A stretch of 64,000 bases of DNA from Tomocerus qinae (GCA_020055645.1 CM034546.1:98146001-98210000); one strand, 5' to 3'; numbered from the stretch's first letter, positions 1-12,045 are shown. Program-made: numbers and translations. The notes: generated from the sequence alone by a model not told the origin.

Positions 1-2398
1 GGTACATTTGTATCTGTGTGTAGTATTTACACAATTATAATGCAACAATAGAATACATCTAAGCAATAAAACAGTACATGTTACCGAATTTAATTTTGAC
101 CTACATCCTACATGTTGTGCTATGTACTAATAATGTACATACATAAATAATTATTAGCCATATTGATTAGTAATCTACCTCGACAAGATATTCATATTAT
201 TTATATTTTGCAGAGATGATGCATGTAAAACCGAATGCATATTAAGTATTTGATGTATTCATATTGAACAAAAGTAAATGCAGCACCTGTTTAATAATCA
301 TTGTTTGTATGAAACACTTCTGTTTTCATTTATCTACGTCCGCTAATAAGTTATCAACCTTACTCTATGAATGATAGCTTGATAGGTGATAATGAGCAGG
401 TGCAGTGTACATAACCTGTGCTAAACAATGCTGAATCTCTATAAATAATGGAACTATTTTATGTACAATGCATGAGTCAAGAGCAATAAATCTCAAGGTA
501 CTAATACTAACCTAACTACACTTGAACCTGTATTTTTCTAATTTTGCACAACAAGAGATTCTATTTACATGACAAAGATATCTAATGAGGTAATTCCTTA
601 CGCAACTAAATATTAGTAAGTTGATAGTATAATAAAAAGGAATATAAAGCTATCATTTGTTTTGATTTGATTAGGAATATGTAAATAGATTATTACATGA
701 AATAATGTCATTATCAATATCTTTCATAATTGTGTCATTTATAGTCAGGTCATGGGTGCGCCTAACCTACTACTGCCATCAAATTAAATGGCATGTCAAA
801 TAGATGCTATACATTTATATGGATTAGCTTCTGCGTTCCAGATACTTTTTCTGCTCCATTCAATTCTATTCAACTTTTGCCATATTCATATACTTCATTT
901 CTCTGTATTCAACTTACAGATATCTATATATGTACATACTCGACTGAAGTCAACTGGAAAAAATGCAAATAAATTGCTTCACTTGTGGTGTTTCGTAGTT
1001 TCCCTGCATGAATGCAAACAATACGTGTCAAGTACAGATATACTGTCACCATATTGTCTGAAACATTGTCACTTGTCACCGCAAGTGGTAATGTGTATCA
1101 TCTGCACACATTTTATACAATCAAGGTCACAGCACGAGTTGCGGATATTATAGTGACAGAAAGTACCTATTTATATAAACTAAGTATATGCATGGCATAT
1201 CTTTAGTCTGTGCATTGCTGCTTCACATATCTAGCTTACTTACACATACACATAGCACAGTATATGAATTGAATGCATTAATCAACTGCTAAAAAAGCCT
1301 CCACAATGTCTAGCCAAATCAAATAGTGTTTTATCTACAGTGGGTGACAATAGGGAAAGAGCATGTTCAATTTCTCTTAATAGGTCGACAAACGAGAAAA
1401 GTTTGGATTCGAAGAAAAAATGGACAAAAAATTAGCACAAAGAAACAGAAAGGAATGTACCTAAATAGTCGTAAGTATCTATAAATTGAACTACAACTGG
1501 ATTGGAACCTGTATGTAACCAACAACATTATCCATTTATATATCTAGCTGATCAACTTTGATCGCTGACGTATTTAGAATGAGTATTAGTATGTTAGTAT
1601 GTATAATGTAAACCATCTGCTCTTTCACTATCATAAAAATAGCTGCTAAATAAATGCGAATGCTATCAAAATCAAGTTTCTCAGGGAAAGGAAGTGATAC
1701 AGACGCTAAAAACGAGTTAGATGCCTATGGAGTCTGAAAGGATATTGCCTATACTTAATTTCATCAGGTGATTGTATAAGAAGCAACTCTAAACCAGACT
1801 AGATACCCACGCTGACGATGCAGTCGACAAAAATCCTCCTGATGACGTTATAACCATAACACTCCAGTTCAACTGACAAAGTTCAAGATCCTTCACCTTT
1901 AACACATTTCCACTTTCTTTCCACTTAACTATTACACAAGCCTAGTGATAAAAGAACACTATTCTATGCTCATAATATTTATTATGTACAGTACAATTCA
2001 TATAGTAATAATGCCCTACCCATTTCATCTACTAAAACTACATTTCTCTACATAAGCAGTGAATATATCTGGTTGAGAATACAATTTTTACAACCACTTG
2101 TCATTAACCCTGCTCCACAATTCTGCAATTTAATGTTGATATACGTTGTATTAAGTGTAAGACCCATCGCTCTCTTTAACTTATTATTTGCGCAAACCAT
2201 GCGAATTTTCCCATATATTCTAACGTTAAAATGTTCTTTATCACTATAATCAATACATTCCTAACCCTTATCCTATAAATAGTTTTACTGTCTCAAATTG
2301 AGATTGCCAGAAGACACAGCAAAATGATTCAACAATAAAATAGAAAAATGAACAATGTAATAGAATATAAAAAAGAGAATTTTTTAGATTAAGTAGTA
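1..2398. other. AT-rich non-coding left flank
   Basis: No gene can be supported here apart from one weak minus-strand exon candidate at 1375-1282. A short plus-strand frame at 1654-1737 (starting MRMLSKSS) and a second at about 1801-1887 have coding-like composition, but no splice sites join them convincingly. The 3' untranslated region of the downstream minus-strand retrotransposon should lie just below 2399. I could not find its end: no clear poly(A) tail or target-site duplication is visible. Confidence 0.5.
1282..1375 (-). CDS. possible terminal coding exon, unknown gene
   Basis: On the minus strand a pyrimidine-rich stretch ends in AG just before 1375. It is followed by 30 codons and a TGA at 1284-1282. 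The peptide (EIEHALSLLSPTVDKTLFDL and so on) has the composition of a real amphipathic protein segment, unlike the AT-rich translations around it. It could be the last exon of a minus-strand gene starting further right, for example the acidic first exon at 12045, with the transposons lying in introns; that link is a guess. No family is recognised and chance is quite possible. Confidence 0.2.
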
Positions 2399-5302
2399 TT
2401 ATGCAGGAATTTTGAATAAATGATTTTGTAGAATTGATGAAGATCCTTTGACAGCAGCAATTGCTATTTGTTCCAAAATATCTGGTGGTAAGTGGAATCT
2501 TTTACAAAATGCTTCAAGAAAAGTGGGAATTGTTCCGCGGGCACCAACATACAATCCTATTACCTCAAATTGGTAATTAATTGAATATTTACGTTGAAGA
2601 TCCAGGATACAATCTTCGTATATGCTTTTCTTTTCTAAATCAACCGTTGTAGCTTGGTCATTAGTACTTTCAAATCTTACAGTTGGATCCAAAATCAGAG
2701 CTGTTTGTTCTAAATGATTTATGACAATAATATCAACACGTCTGTTTGAACTATTAGTAGCAACTGTTTGCACTTCTTCGAATACATCTAGACCTTTGTT
2801 TCTAAAAGCATTTGCTATGATTGTTCTGATTTGATGATGTCTGTTATTGCGATGTTGTAGACCAAAAGGACAAAAACCAAGAATGTGGGGTAAAGTTTCA
2901 TAAGTCTCACTGCATCGTCTACAGTGGGCCCCATCTTGGGATCTTCCAGGAATGGATCTACTTGCAGTCACGTTAGGTATCATCTTTAAATAATGAGTCC
3001 ACTCAGTACTAGTTAAGCCAGTCTTGAAGAAGAGAGATTTGTTGATTTTTTCACACTGCTTGAACTGACTAATTCCTTTTCCATGAAAATTAAGGGAACA
3101 CCACGACACATATTCTTTATTTCTTAGAATCTCACGGATTTTTTGGGAAACTTGTCTCACCGACAGGGAAGGTATATCAATACTCTGTACTTCCTCTTCA
3201 ATATCCATCCTCTGCAGGCATTTTTCTTGCTGTTTAAGAAGATCACGTAATTCCACTACGTATTTATTGTTAAATCTTAGCAAGGTCAGGCTGATATTAA
3301 AATTTTGTAGAGGAGCTTCCCATAACGAACGAATGATACCTAATCCTTTGTGCTTAGTACTTGAATACATACAATTATTTGGAAAATCACTCGGAAGCAT
3401 TAGCATTTCCTTAACCGAGCTTCTAATGATTTTATCAATATCTTCAAGGAAACATTTTGATAAACTGCATAGCGGTGTTGATTGTATAGAATAGACGAAT
3501 TTAGGCCAAATAAAAGTATTTACAATACTTAATTTTTGATTTGGGAATAAAAGAGGAGTTGACACAAGAGCATTAAGACAGGATGTTAAAACTTGCAAAA
3601 AATTCTTTTTGTTAAGGACAATTTCATTTGAAAAGTTGACCCCAAGATATTTGATAACATCACCTTCATGAATTGACTTAATATTTTGATTGCAAGTAAT
3701 ATCTAGATTTGTTTCCACAAGTTTTCCATTAACTATGTTGATTACATTCGTTTTTTCAACGTTTAAAGACAAGCCAATTTCATCAAACAAATTGTTGGCC
3801 ATATTGAATAGAAAAATGGCACTGGTTTTGGAGTTGGCTAGAAGGGCAGTGTCATCCATGAATCCCAATACTGCCAAATTGTTAAGAGTCTCATTGATTT
3901 TGAAACCAAATTTCTGAGATACTTCTACTTCAGCTATTTGCTTGATTATATGATCAATACTCATGTTAAATAATAGTGAAGAAAGTGGAGAACCCTGAAA
4001 AATTCCACGGGAAAATTCAATGTCATCTGATTTGTTTCCATTCACTTCTAGTCTAGTAGTATTATTAACAATGAGATTTTTGAGAATCTGTCTTATCATT
4101 TGGGGTAAATGAAGCGAATCCAATGTCAAAAATAGGTGTTTATGACCAGCCATGTCATAGGCCTTTAGAATATCCAGAAATAGAATTACCAAGTCCTTCC
4201 TTTTCGATTTGGCAAGCTTTAGACATCCATCTAATATAGATGTATTAACAAACGTCCCCGGACAATGAGCAGAACCAGATTGGAAAGGACATGTTGAGTA
4301 ATATCGACTTATTATTGAGATAATTACTCTTTCAAGCAGTCGTCTTACAGTAGAGCAAATGCTAATTGGCCTCCAATTCTTGGGATCCTTTTCACAGCCA
4401 TTTTTATATACTAAAATTGTCTTCGCCTTTTTCATAGAATCTGGAATAATATTATACTTCAAAATGATTGAAAATATTTTAGCAATTGTTTTCGGACAGT
4501 CTGCTGCTTTAATGGTTCTTGTGTAAATAAAATCAACACCAGGTGAAGAATCAGAGTTCATTCCTTTCATAGCTTCAATTATTTGTTGTTCACATATTTC
4601 TGCTGAGAATCTATTGTCTAACATATTTTGTTCAGCAAAAGTAGGCAAGGATTCATATTCATGACGAGTATGATTATTAGCAGTAGACCATCTCAACGAA
4701 AAAGAATGCTGAAGTTCTTCAATTGGAATGTTACATTTAACTTTGGACTTATTATTCATCAGGATGTCCACGCACTTTTTCCTGTTAAAATAGTAAAAAT
4801 GCTGAATTAGCTGGTTTTGGTAGTCTTGTCGGTTTCTTTTTCTCCGTTCCCTATTACTCCTTGTTGGGTTGCTTGATTGGGAAAATCCTGCATTATTAGG
4901 TTTTTTAACAAAACCAGACTTTTTCCTGATATTGTAATATCGTTTCGCAGGATGTGCTGGAGCAGGTAATTTATCCTGAGTATCTTGTAACGCAGAGATA
5001 AATTCGTCATATAATGATAGAAATGCATTTGCATCAAAATCCTCATCATTTATGAAAACATCAAATTTTTCTTCAAATTGTTTAAGTTTCTCTTTTGCTA
5101 CATCTAGTTCAGTTATTACTATAGGAGAGTCTATGACACTTGAAGATTCATTCAAATTTAACTGTGATTGAGAGTAGTGACTTGTAATAGAATTTCTAAA
5201 GCTTTCCCCATGAGCTTTTGATGTGTGAATTTTGAGTCCTCTTTCCCCTTTATAAGATTTTCCGCAGATTGTACATGTGGTGCAATGTGAATTAGTATCC
5301 AT
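2399..5302 (-). mobile_element. R2-superclade non-LTR retrotransposon (coding part)
   Basis: The coordinates cover only the open reading frame; both untranslated ends of the element are unresolved. The protein combines an N-terminal C2H2 finger, a reverse transcriptase and a C-terminal CCHC knuckle with a restriction-like endonuclease. This is the arrangement of the single-ORF R2/NeSL/R4/CRE group of LINEs. No 28S rDNA, the usual R2 target, is recognisable on either side. Confidence 0.8.
2399..5302 (-). CDS. R2-like reverse transcriptase / restriction-like endonuclease, 967 aa
   Basis: This protein would nick a DNA target and reverse-transcribe its own RNA onto the break (target-primed reverse transcription, known for R2). 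Visible parts, in order: a C2H2 zinc finger (C10, C13, H26, H31); a reverse transcriptase with motif A around D377 (FLDILKAYD), a GIFQGSPLSS motif B, and the FMDD catalytic loop at 481-484; a C-terminal CCHC knuckle (C794, C797, H806, C811); and an endonuclease segment with RVDIIV (D857) and LILDPTVRFE (D872), matching the PD-(D/E)XK-like layout. There is no apurinic-type endonuclease. The frame is fully open, and an in-frame stop 17 codons upstream supports the ATG at 5302 as start. One N-terminal finger and 967 residues is slightly short for R2, so a sister lineage is possible. Activity is unknown. Confidence 0.88.
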   Translation of the reverse strand: MDTNSHCTTCTICGKSYKGERGLKIHTSKAHGESFRNSITSHYSQSQLNLNESSSVIDSPIVITELDVAKEKLKQFEEKFDVFINDEDFDANAFLSLYDEFISALQDTQDKLPAPAHPAKRYYNIRKKSGFVKKPNNAGFSQSSNPTRSNRERRKRNRQDYQNQLIQHFYYFNRKKCVDILMNNKSKVKCNIPIEELQHSFSLRWSTANNHTRHEYESLPTFAEQNMLDNRFSAEICEQQIIEAMKGMNSDSSPGVDFIYTRTIKAADCPKTIAKIFSIILKYNIIPDSMKKAKTILVYKNGCEKDPKNWRPISICSTVRRLLERVIISIISRYYSTCPFQSGSAHCPGTFVNTSILDGCLKLAKSKRKDLVILFLDILKAYDMAGHKHLFLTLDSLHLPQMIRQILKNLIVNNTTRLEVNGNKSDDIEFSRGIFQGSPLSSLLFNMSIDHIIKQIAEVEVSQKFGFKINETLNNLAVLGFMDDTALLANSKTSAIFLFNMANNLFDEIGLSLNVEKTNVINIVNGKLVETNLDITCNQNIKSIHEGDVIKYLGVNFSNEIVLNKKNFLQVLTSCLNALVSTPLLFPNQKLSIVNTFIWPKFVYSIQSTPLCSLSKCFLEDIDKIIRSSVKEMLMLPSDFPNNCMYSSTKHKGLGIIRSLWEAPLQNFNISLTLLRFNNKYVVELRDLLKQQEKCLQRMDIEEEVQSIDIPSLSVRQVSQKIREILRNKEYVSWCSLNFHGKGISQFKQCEKINKSLFFKTGLTSTEWTHYLKMIPNVTASRSIPGRSQDGAHCRRCSETYETLPHILGFCPFGLQHRNNRHHQIRTIIANAFRNKGLDVFEEVQTVATNSSNRRVDIIVINHLEQTALILDPTVRFESTNDQATTVDLEKKSIYEDCILDLQRKYSINYQFEVIGLYVGARGTIPTFLEAFCKRFHLPPDILEQIAIAAVKGSSSILQNHLFKIPA

Positions 5303-7542
5303 ATGAACACTTGTTTTTATATAAGACGGAGGATTAGGAATCTTTATACATTAACATCCTGAGACTGGTCTTGCGACATCATGACATAATTCCAAATGAA
5401 AAAATAAAGAATTTAAGAAATTCCTCCGACACTTTTCAGAAAAAGGAAGATCCTCAGGTAGAGCAGGTCTCAACAATTCGAAAGACATAAATCCAAAGTA
5501 CAAAAACCAATGATAACACGCTTCAAAAAAAGAATTTTGAGGAGCAGAAAATTTTGCGTCCGTCTCCAAGAGAGATCTTGCTCTCCAAACCTCTTGTACC
5601 TGCCAAATAATTTTGTTTGAGTAAACAAAACATAATATTTGTCTCATGTCCCATTTTTCTGAATGCTCAGGCCATAGCTAAATAATTTTACGTCGATTGA
5701 AGACGTCTTTTAGTGATTAGAACATATACATTACTATATCTATGTATTAAATATCTAGATTTATCCCTCCAAAAATACCAGTTTTACATGGAGATTTCGT
5801 GAATTTAGCTTTGAGACATCAATGGAGAATTCCAAGTTATACATTGTTTCGTCTCAGCATAATAAAAGTGTAAAAACATTTTATGCAAAGAAAATACAGC
5901 CCTAGAGACCTCATTTGCGTATTAATTAAGCCTTAGAACTCTAGCTTTCAAGTTCAAACAAAACATGATGATGATTACATTATATAATTAGTACAATTGC
6001 ATTCAACAAATATTTCCCATATACGTAGCTGCACTATTCATGTAGAATGGAAATAAGAAGACTGGTAATTACTTTTCAGAAATGAGAGGAGAGTCTTAAA
6101 ATCGATGTCTTGGATTAGTATTTAACTTTGTGGTATGAGAGAAACGGACAACCACGCACGGGAGAAACACGACGGATTTCAACTTCAACAGGAGTTGTTT
6201 CCCGCTGCAAAGTCGTCGGCATCCGTCTGGTTTACACTCAAACATTTGAGTACGAGCTTACTTAAGGTGAATTGCCTAAGCATAGAAACCGACGTGTATG
6301 ATGTATAAAAGTTGTAGTAACCGTGACTGTTTAAGTAGTGAGCTCTGCTATGTATGAGCTGTGTGAGTTTCGCAAGTGCAATACACCGGAATAATTTACA
6401 ATTCGCAATATAGCTGAAAGAACATAATATACTATGTTAACCCTACGTGTAACTGCAAACGTATATTATAAAGCATAGCTTCTAGCTAAACCCTACATCA
6501 TTCATAACTACTTTAGCAGCTGAAGGAAGAGCTAACACGATTACTACGTACGGGTACGTATAGCAGACCAGAGATTAAACTTATAAGTTTAACTGATATA
6601 TAGTATTGTGGCCATTTAATCACAGTTAAGTTGCAATTTATGATTATACACAAGTCAGTAAACGATAAGACTCGTTATACATACATTTGCTCCAAGTACA
6701 AGCAAAAGTAATTCTTCTGTAAACATTGAACACACTATTTACCAAAATACTTTTCTGCACTTAATAAAATCGAAATTGATATAATAGTGTGCTGATTAAT
6801 GGTACAATTAAATTACGTGTAGCTCAAGTGTAAAAGTTTAGTCATTCCTGTAGACATTCGTTCAATATTGTCCGTAGTACAACATTTATGCTGCCTAACA
6901 TCCATATAATTATATTATTGTTAAATAAGTGTGAACAGATCATAGAATTATAAAATTTGTGTTTCGTTTTGTGATTCAACGGAAGTCTGTAAAGAAAGTT
7001 TTCCCTGATTTGACATTTGACTTGGGAAGGAAATATCGTAATCGATCTTAAAAACTGCTCTTGCAAATAATTAATTGCAGTGCACCAATATATAATCTCA
7101 GCATTAAATCTTAACTATATCGTATTGCAAACGTGCATTAAACAGGAACTAAATTGTTTCAGTGGTCAGTAATAGTAAAATATTACCTAAATAATACGCC
7201 CAAGTAACTTGTGAATTTTGACTTTTAGTGATCACATACCAGAAGAGCATATATACCAACGGAAACCTACTTCTACTAACTACTAACAGAAGGAACAGCT
7301 AGTAGGTGCCGAACTGCACGTTTTTGCTGTGCCACATTGCACCACATTGCTAATTTAATGTAAGTAAAGTTGTAACGTAAGTATAATACCTAAAGTTCAT
7401 TGTGCATTCCCAATCTTTTCTGTATTATCTTTCGTCTAGAGTCTGGTCTTAAAAAGTATACGCACTTCATACCTTGGTATACCTTATAGATCCGAACAAT
7501 GTATAGTTAATTAACTGACACTAAATTATATAAAATATATTT
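5303..7542. other. non-coding stretch between two transposons
   Basis: The 5' untranslated region of the minus-strand retrotransposon should occupy the left part, but no promoter or boundary is recognisable. A 98-codon minus-strand frame at 5647-5351 matches nothing I know. The rest is AT-rich with no splice-supported exon. Confidence 0.5.
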
Positions 7543-7590
7543 GAGCGGTTCGAACGAGTAAGGAGGAATATCAAATTAATTTATTATTTA
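7543..7590 (+). repeat. left terminal inverted repeat
   Basis: Begins GAGCGGTTCGAACGA. It matches the reverse complement of 9847-9894 at 44 of 48 bases. It contains the palindrome TTCGAA near the tip. Confidence 0.9.
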
Positions 7591-7762
7591 TATAGTAACT
7601 AACCAAAATCAACAAATCACAAAGTACAACAAGTTCCCCCAAGGGGATATTAACCCTTCCACGACCAAAATTGTAACAAATTGTTTGAAAATACTTAAAA
7701 TTGTTTGAAGTTAAACTATTACACTGACAAACTACTTGAACTTGAACCACGGATGTGCAATT

Positions 7763-9712
7763 CTACAATAAATCGAGAAAAAACTGCTTTTTGGAGTTAG
7801 GGAGGTACTCAATCATTCTACGCAAATCGTTTAGCTTTTCTTGAGAAATAGGCAACTTTTGTTGATAGGCCCTAGGCAAATTCATATCAATTATCCAATG
7901 TGATTCCCAAGGCATTCTGTTTATTAATCTTGTATGTCCCGAAAAAGGGTTGAGTACGTTATGAGCAACCCAAGGACTGTCGGCGTTATGAGATTCTTTG
8001 GTTCTAATAATGGCAGGAAGATTTGACTGCATTTGAATCCAAAAATAATGGCTAACGTTGAAGCTTCTGGGCTTAGGAATGTATTCAATCAAAGCTGCAA
8101 TATTTTTGAAGTCCGTAAACTGCATTTCAACCACTGTAAACGGATTTTCAATCCTTGTTGACCTTATAACATTAATCCAATCATTAGGTGTATGAATAAT
8201 AGCCGATTTTTGATGTCTTTCAATGGACGCAAAATGACGATCGCAACAAAGAAATGAATGGCCGGACACCAAGAATTTTTGATTCACCTCAGTGAAATAT
8301 TTGTTTTGAAGCAAATATTTTAGAAGACAAACAGTGGAATAGTTGTTGTTCTGTCCTTTGCACCTGTCTGACCATAGGGTGAGAGTTCTTTCTTGAGTTT
8401 CGACTAATTTATCATATTTAGAGACAATGAAATTCAAAATACAAGATCCAATGTCAATTTGCCCACGATTTCCTTGATCTTCGTTCCAAAAGTACATTGA
8501 CGACTGGTCCGTAGCCGGAGATGTTAGTGCTAGGTTGTATGAGGAAAATTTTCTAAGATAGTACATCTCCTGGTGGCTTAATCTTGGCGATAGAAGTATT
8601 TGCTGCAAATCCAAGCATAATACTATAAAATTTGGATCCACTTTAGCTCTTGCAGTATCTTCTTTCATAGCAGAATATCCCAACTCGGCAGACATGTGAT
8701 GATGTTCTAGTTCAATTTCAGTGTTTGCTACTGCTTCATTTTCATTTATGTTGTAGTTAGAGAGCCTTGCGTAGAGCTGGTCGCACACGTTACAAGTATC
8801 TGTTTTGGGAATTCCAAATCGAAGGTTTGTCTCCCTAAATGTGTCTTTATAGGCATTTTCATAATCCATGAAATGATCTCCGTATTTCGAAACGAATAAG
8901 CGGAACATTTTGGAAGCATTAAGATCAGTCTGTAGGTATAATCTATCTGGATTACCATTGGCTCTACAGTAATGCGAGAGATACGTGGGGAAGGATTGGA
9001 TGTGCTCTTTAATCAAATCAACAGTTTCCGTTGGAATCCTATTGGGTCTGTTAAGATGACGACCTCGACCATCTTCAACTGACAAAATCCCCGCTTTCTT
9101 TTTCTTTTGAATTAGTTCTAGTCGCTTTTTTGAAATAGTGAAAACATTCATAAACGTAGCTGGACAACAAGGCAATTTCATTCCATTCTCACTTATCAAG
9201 GAATAGTAGTACGATGCTGTTTTCCTGCTGACATCAATATCCATAGTTCTCATCGCGGGGACAGACCAGTCAATCAGCGATAATAGAATATTTGATTGTC
9301 GATTGTAGTTTTCATCAGAGACTTTCCAAAAGTCATTACTTATTCTTTGCTTCTCTTCTTGAAGGAGAAGACATCCTAGTTTTTGACATTGATTTGTACA
9401 TATTTTTGCCTTAAAACGAAAGAAATGTTTATACTACAGCGCTTCACACTGTCTTTATTATGCCATAGCGCATAACTCTGTTTCATCTAAGACTATTAAT
9501 CATAAAGATAGATTTATTACCGCAGGAATCGTTATAAGGTCCTCACGAACTTTTCCATTTCGGTTGGTGTATTGTAGACCTATATTCCGCAAGAATTTCC
9601 TATTATTGTCAGCCGTTTCCCCCAGGTTGTTCTTTCTCTTTTTACCGTGATTTAATCGGTTAATATCTGCCAAAGTTAACGATTTTTTAGCAGCAGCCAT
9701 TTTTACGCTCAC
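7763..9712 (-). CDS. two-exon DDE/D-type transposase, 612 aa (DUF7869-like)
   Basis: Exon 1 is 9712-9521, ending at a GCG/GTAATA donor. Exon 2 is 9409-7763, after a TTTTAAG acceptor. The junction is phase 0 and gives 612 residues. The N-terminus has a basic segment (HGKKRKNN) and a Cys pair (KICTNQC) followed by QRISNDFWKV, as in DUF7869-type proteins. The probable RNase H-fold core has acidic residues in three conserved blocks: D331 (VLCLDLQQ), D412 (LWSDRCKGQNNN) and D454/E461 (CCDRHFASIE, preceded by SGHS). These are proposed as the catalytic triad by analogy with cut-and-paste transposases. No stop or frameshift interrupts it. The ATG at 9253 is internal to exon 2 and should not be taken as the start. 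Role: excision and insertion of the element, inferred from its position between matching TIRs. Confidence 0.8.
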
Positions 9713-9846
9713 GTAATAATGGCATGAACAAGTTTGAAATTTTCAAACTTACAAAAAACCGCCCTGCCTGGGTTAAAAATTTGATGACAGTTTTTGATGA
9801 CCTTGCATTGCATTGAATTTACCATTTGCGTTACTATGGATTGAAC

Positions 9847-9894
9847 TAAATAATAAATCAATTTGATATTCCTCCTTTTTCGTTCGAACCGTTC
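9847..9894 (-). repeat. right terminal inverted repeat
   Basis: The reverse complement begins GAACGGTTCGAACGA and pairs with 7543-7590. It is followed directly by ATTT (9895-9898), the same word that precedes the left repeat. Confidence 0.9.
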
Positions 9895-9898
9895 ATTT

Positions 9899-11798
9899 GG
9901 TACATAGCATAAAAGTCAATACCACATAACTGTAGTATAGATACACATTATATACATATAATATTTAAGAGTGTATAATATAATGTTAAGAAGAATGTTT
10001 TATAGCTACACGTAAAATATAGATTGGGCCTTCCACGGCATCAGAACACCGTAGACAAAGATAACGAACGTATATAGAGTAGATGGTAGTTTATGTAAAA
10101 TGTAAGCTATAAAGCCATTATTGTGTCTCGTACATAGAGTTGCATATTACTCTTTGGTATTGGTACTAGATACTAGAAAGGTATGCAAGTTCCTTGCAAA
10201 AATTAAGCCACACACCACCCTACATCGTACGATCCTACAATCCTTCCTACCCTCAGTCAGCTTGCCTTGACTACTTTCTAAAGGTACACAAAATATTATA
10301 TGATTCTGCTGTTATGTAGCAGAACTACTTAAAGTTATACTTGCTTGCTACTTTCCATGATTACGTGCACCAGGCCGTTCGTTGTTGGTTTACGATAGGG
10401 ACATGGTACATACACAAAGACCTGAGAATACCTTACAAGTTAAGCTGAATGTGTGAGTGAGTGAATTGTGTGTGACCAACATGAACTAAACCAGACAAAA
10501 CTAAAATACAGATAGGTTTGTCTTCGTATGATCATTTAGGGGATATATGGAATGGAATGGCAAGGTACACGTAATATAACATGTGTAGAGGTGAACTCCG
10601 TCAAGTTGAGACATTTACGTCGTAATAACTAAAAAGTACAGAAGACACGTCCAATTCAATGTTGGCTCTGAATGTTTATTACTAGGAGCCACGTCAGTAA
10701 ACAGTAGGAACACAAGAGACAAATTCTCTCAAAGGCCAAAAATCATTTACATCTCATAAAGTGTATATTTACTTATGTTAGCTCGCATACTCTATTTACA
10801 ATACTCGCTAACTCACCTACAGAAAGACAAAGCGTATCACTACCAAACTAACAATACATATATAATATGAACTACCTACCTGGCGCTTACACATTTTTTA
10901 CCAACATCTCTTACATGATATCAAACAACTGCGACTCTGTTTGATTTTCTTACGCACAATCTACACTGATTACTGTGCCAAAAACAATTTCGTTGCACGT
11001 AGAACTGTATAGGTATACCTTTTGCAGAATTTTTCAAGCGTATATGCATCTCTCTTCGTGCAGTGCAATTTTCAGAATAAATTTCCCTTGCGCTCAGTGC
11101 CACACAAGTGCATTTGTCATTAAGACAAGTCACAAAGTATTTTCAGGACTTTCAATTTAGTTGGAGCATTAGGTCAGGAAACTCGTTTACACTTTCGGAT
11201 CAAATACACATCTTTCTCTGAACTTAAATCCTCTCAATACACTTTATACTAAACTTTTTGCAAAGGTTGGAAATAAGTGCAACTGGGACCAAAATAGTTC
11301 TTTTCCACGCTCAAAATTCTCAAACGCACACAAAGAGTTTTCCTTGACGGGATAAACAGTGCGCGAAATTCACTTTCACTGCCTCGTCTTTTGCTATTCT
11401 ACCGCAAAATTCCGCAACATAAATATTTTTGTTCATTCATTCAAATCTTTTTTGTACATTACAGTTCATAATTTTAGACAATCCAAGATAACTGTTTTAT
11501 CAATCAAGTTGAAAAGTTAAGATTAAAGCACAGCTATAGTGTAAATTTTTAAACAATTACCAAATCGATGTTAAGTAAACGGCTATATTAAAGAGGTGAG
11601 TGTTTCTCAAGTTGTTTCATAATTCATAATTAAATTAAATTAGAAATGGTATAACTACACAATGTTATTGCTGTCAAACGTCAATCGTGATTGTATTAAC
11701 TGGGTAGTACTATTGAACTCTGAAATTTGACTGAACAACAACGAAAGTTTCAGATACATGTAATTAATTTAATTATTAATACATAAACAACTGTTCAC
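9899..11798. other. non-coding, no feature seen
   Basis: Short frames occur on both strands (for example around 10921-11160) but they overlap antisense to one another and look like chance. The right part probably lies in the first intron of the minus-strand gene whose first coding exon ends at 11799. Confidence 0.5.
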
Positions 11799-12045
11799 CT
11801 GCATTAAATCTTGAATTGCTGGAGGTGACGGTACTGTTTGTAAAGAGTTGTGCATTCCAACGACTAGTACTTTCTTCAGCAGAGTGCTGATGATGAGAAT
11901 TGTTTTCATCTGTCGATTGAGGAAATAAAATATCGTCAAATTGGTTTAAATCCAATCCGTCAAATTCATCACTAAACGTCGATAATTTCCTTTGGTCGTC
12001 AACATCGACATTTTCATGGTCAGGGTGATAATCGGACATTGTCAC
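11799..12045 (-). CDS. first coding exon of an unidentified gene, acidic N-terminus
   Basis: The exon starts at ATG 12045 and runs 82 codons plus one base to a strong CAG/GTGAAC donor at 11799/11798 (phase 1). The peptide is rich in Asp, Ser, His and Asn. It contains an acidic hydrophobic patch (FDGLDLNQFDDILFPQ) that resembles transcription-factor activation segments, followed by a Ser/Thr/His-rich stretch. This composition does not identify a family. Downstream exons are not recognised; they would lie to the left, possibly beyond the transposons. A transcriptional regulator is only a guess. Confidence 0.5.

Larger units (their letters stand above)
7543..9894 (-). mobile_element. DNA transposon with 48-bp TIRs and ATTT target-site duplication, Sola-like
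   Basis: The ends form near-perfect inverted repeats (7543-7590 and 9847-9894, four mismatches in 48). Immediately outside them is the same four-base word, ATTT (7539-7542 and 9895-9898). The 2352-bp element carries one two-exon transposase gene on the minus strand and little else. Four-base target duplications are reported for the Sola superfamily; the protein has the DUF7869-type layout seen in many insect unknown proteins. Sola membership is inferred. Open frame, intact splice sites, clean ends and matching duplications suggest a young, possibly autonomous copy. Confidence 0.85.

Noticed and set aside
788-1153. 121-codon plus-strand frame
   Set aside because: Rich in His, Ile, Leu and Cys as expected from AT-rich DNA; no motif, no splice or promoter support.
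5351-5647. 98-codon minus-strand frame upstream of the retrotransposon ORF
   Set aside because: Could be a 5' leader ORF of the element, but it shows no domain and is not in frame with the main protein; not enough to call a gene.
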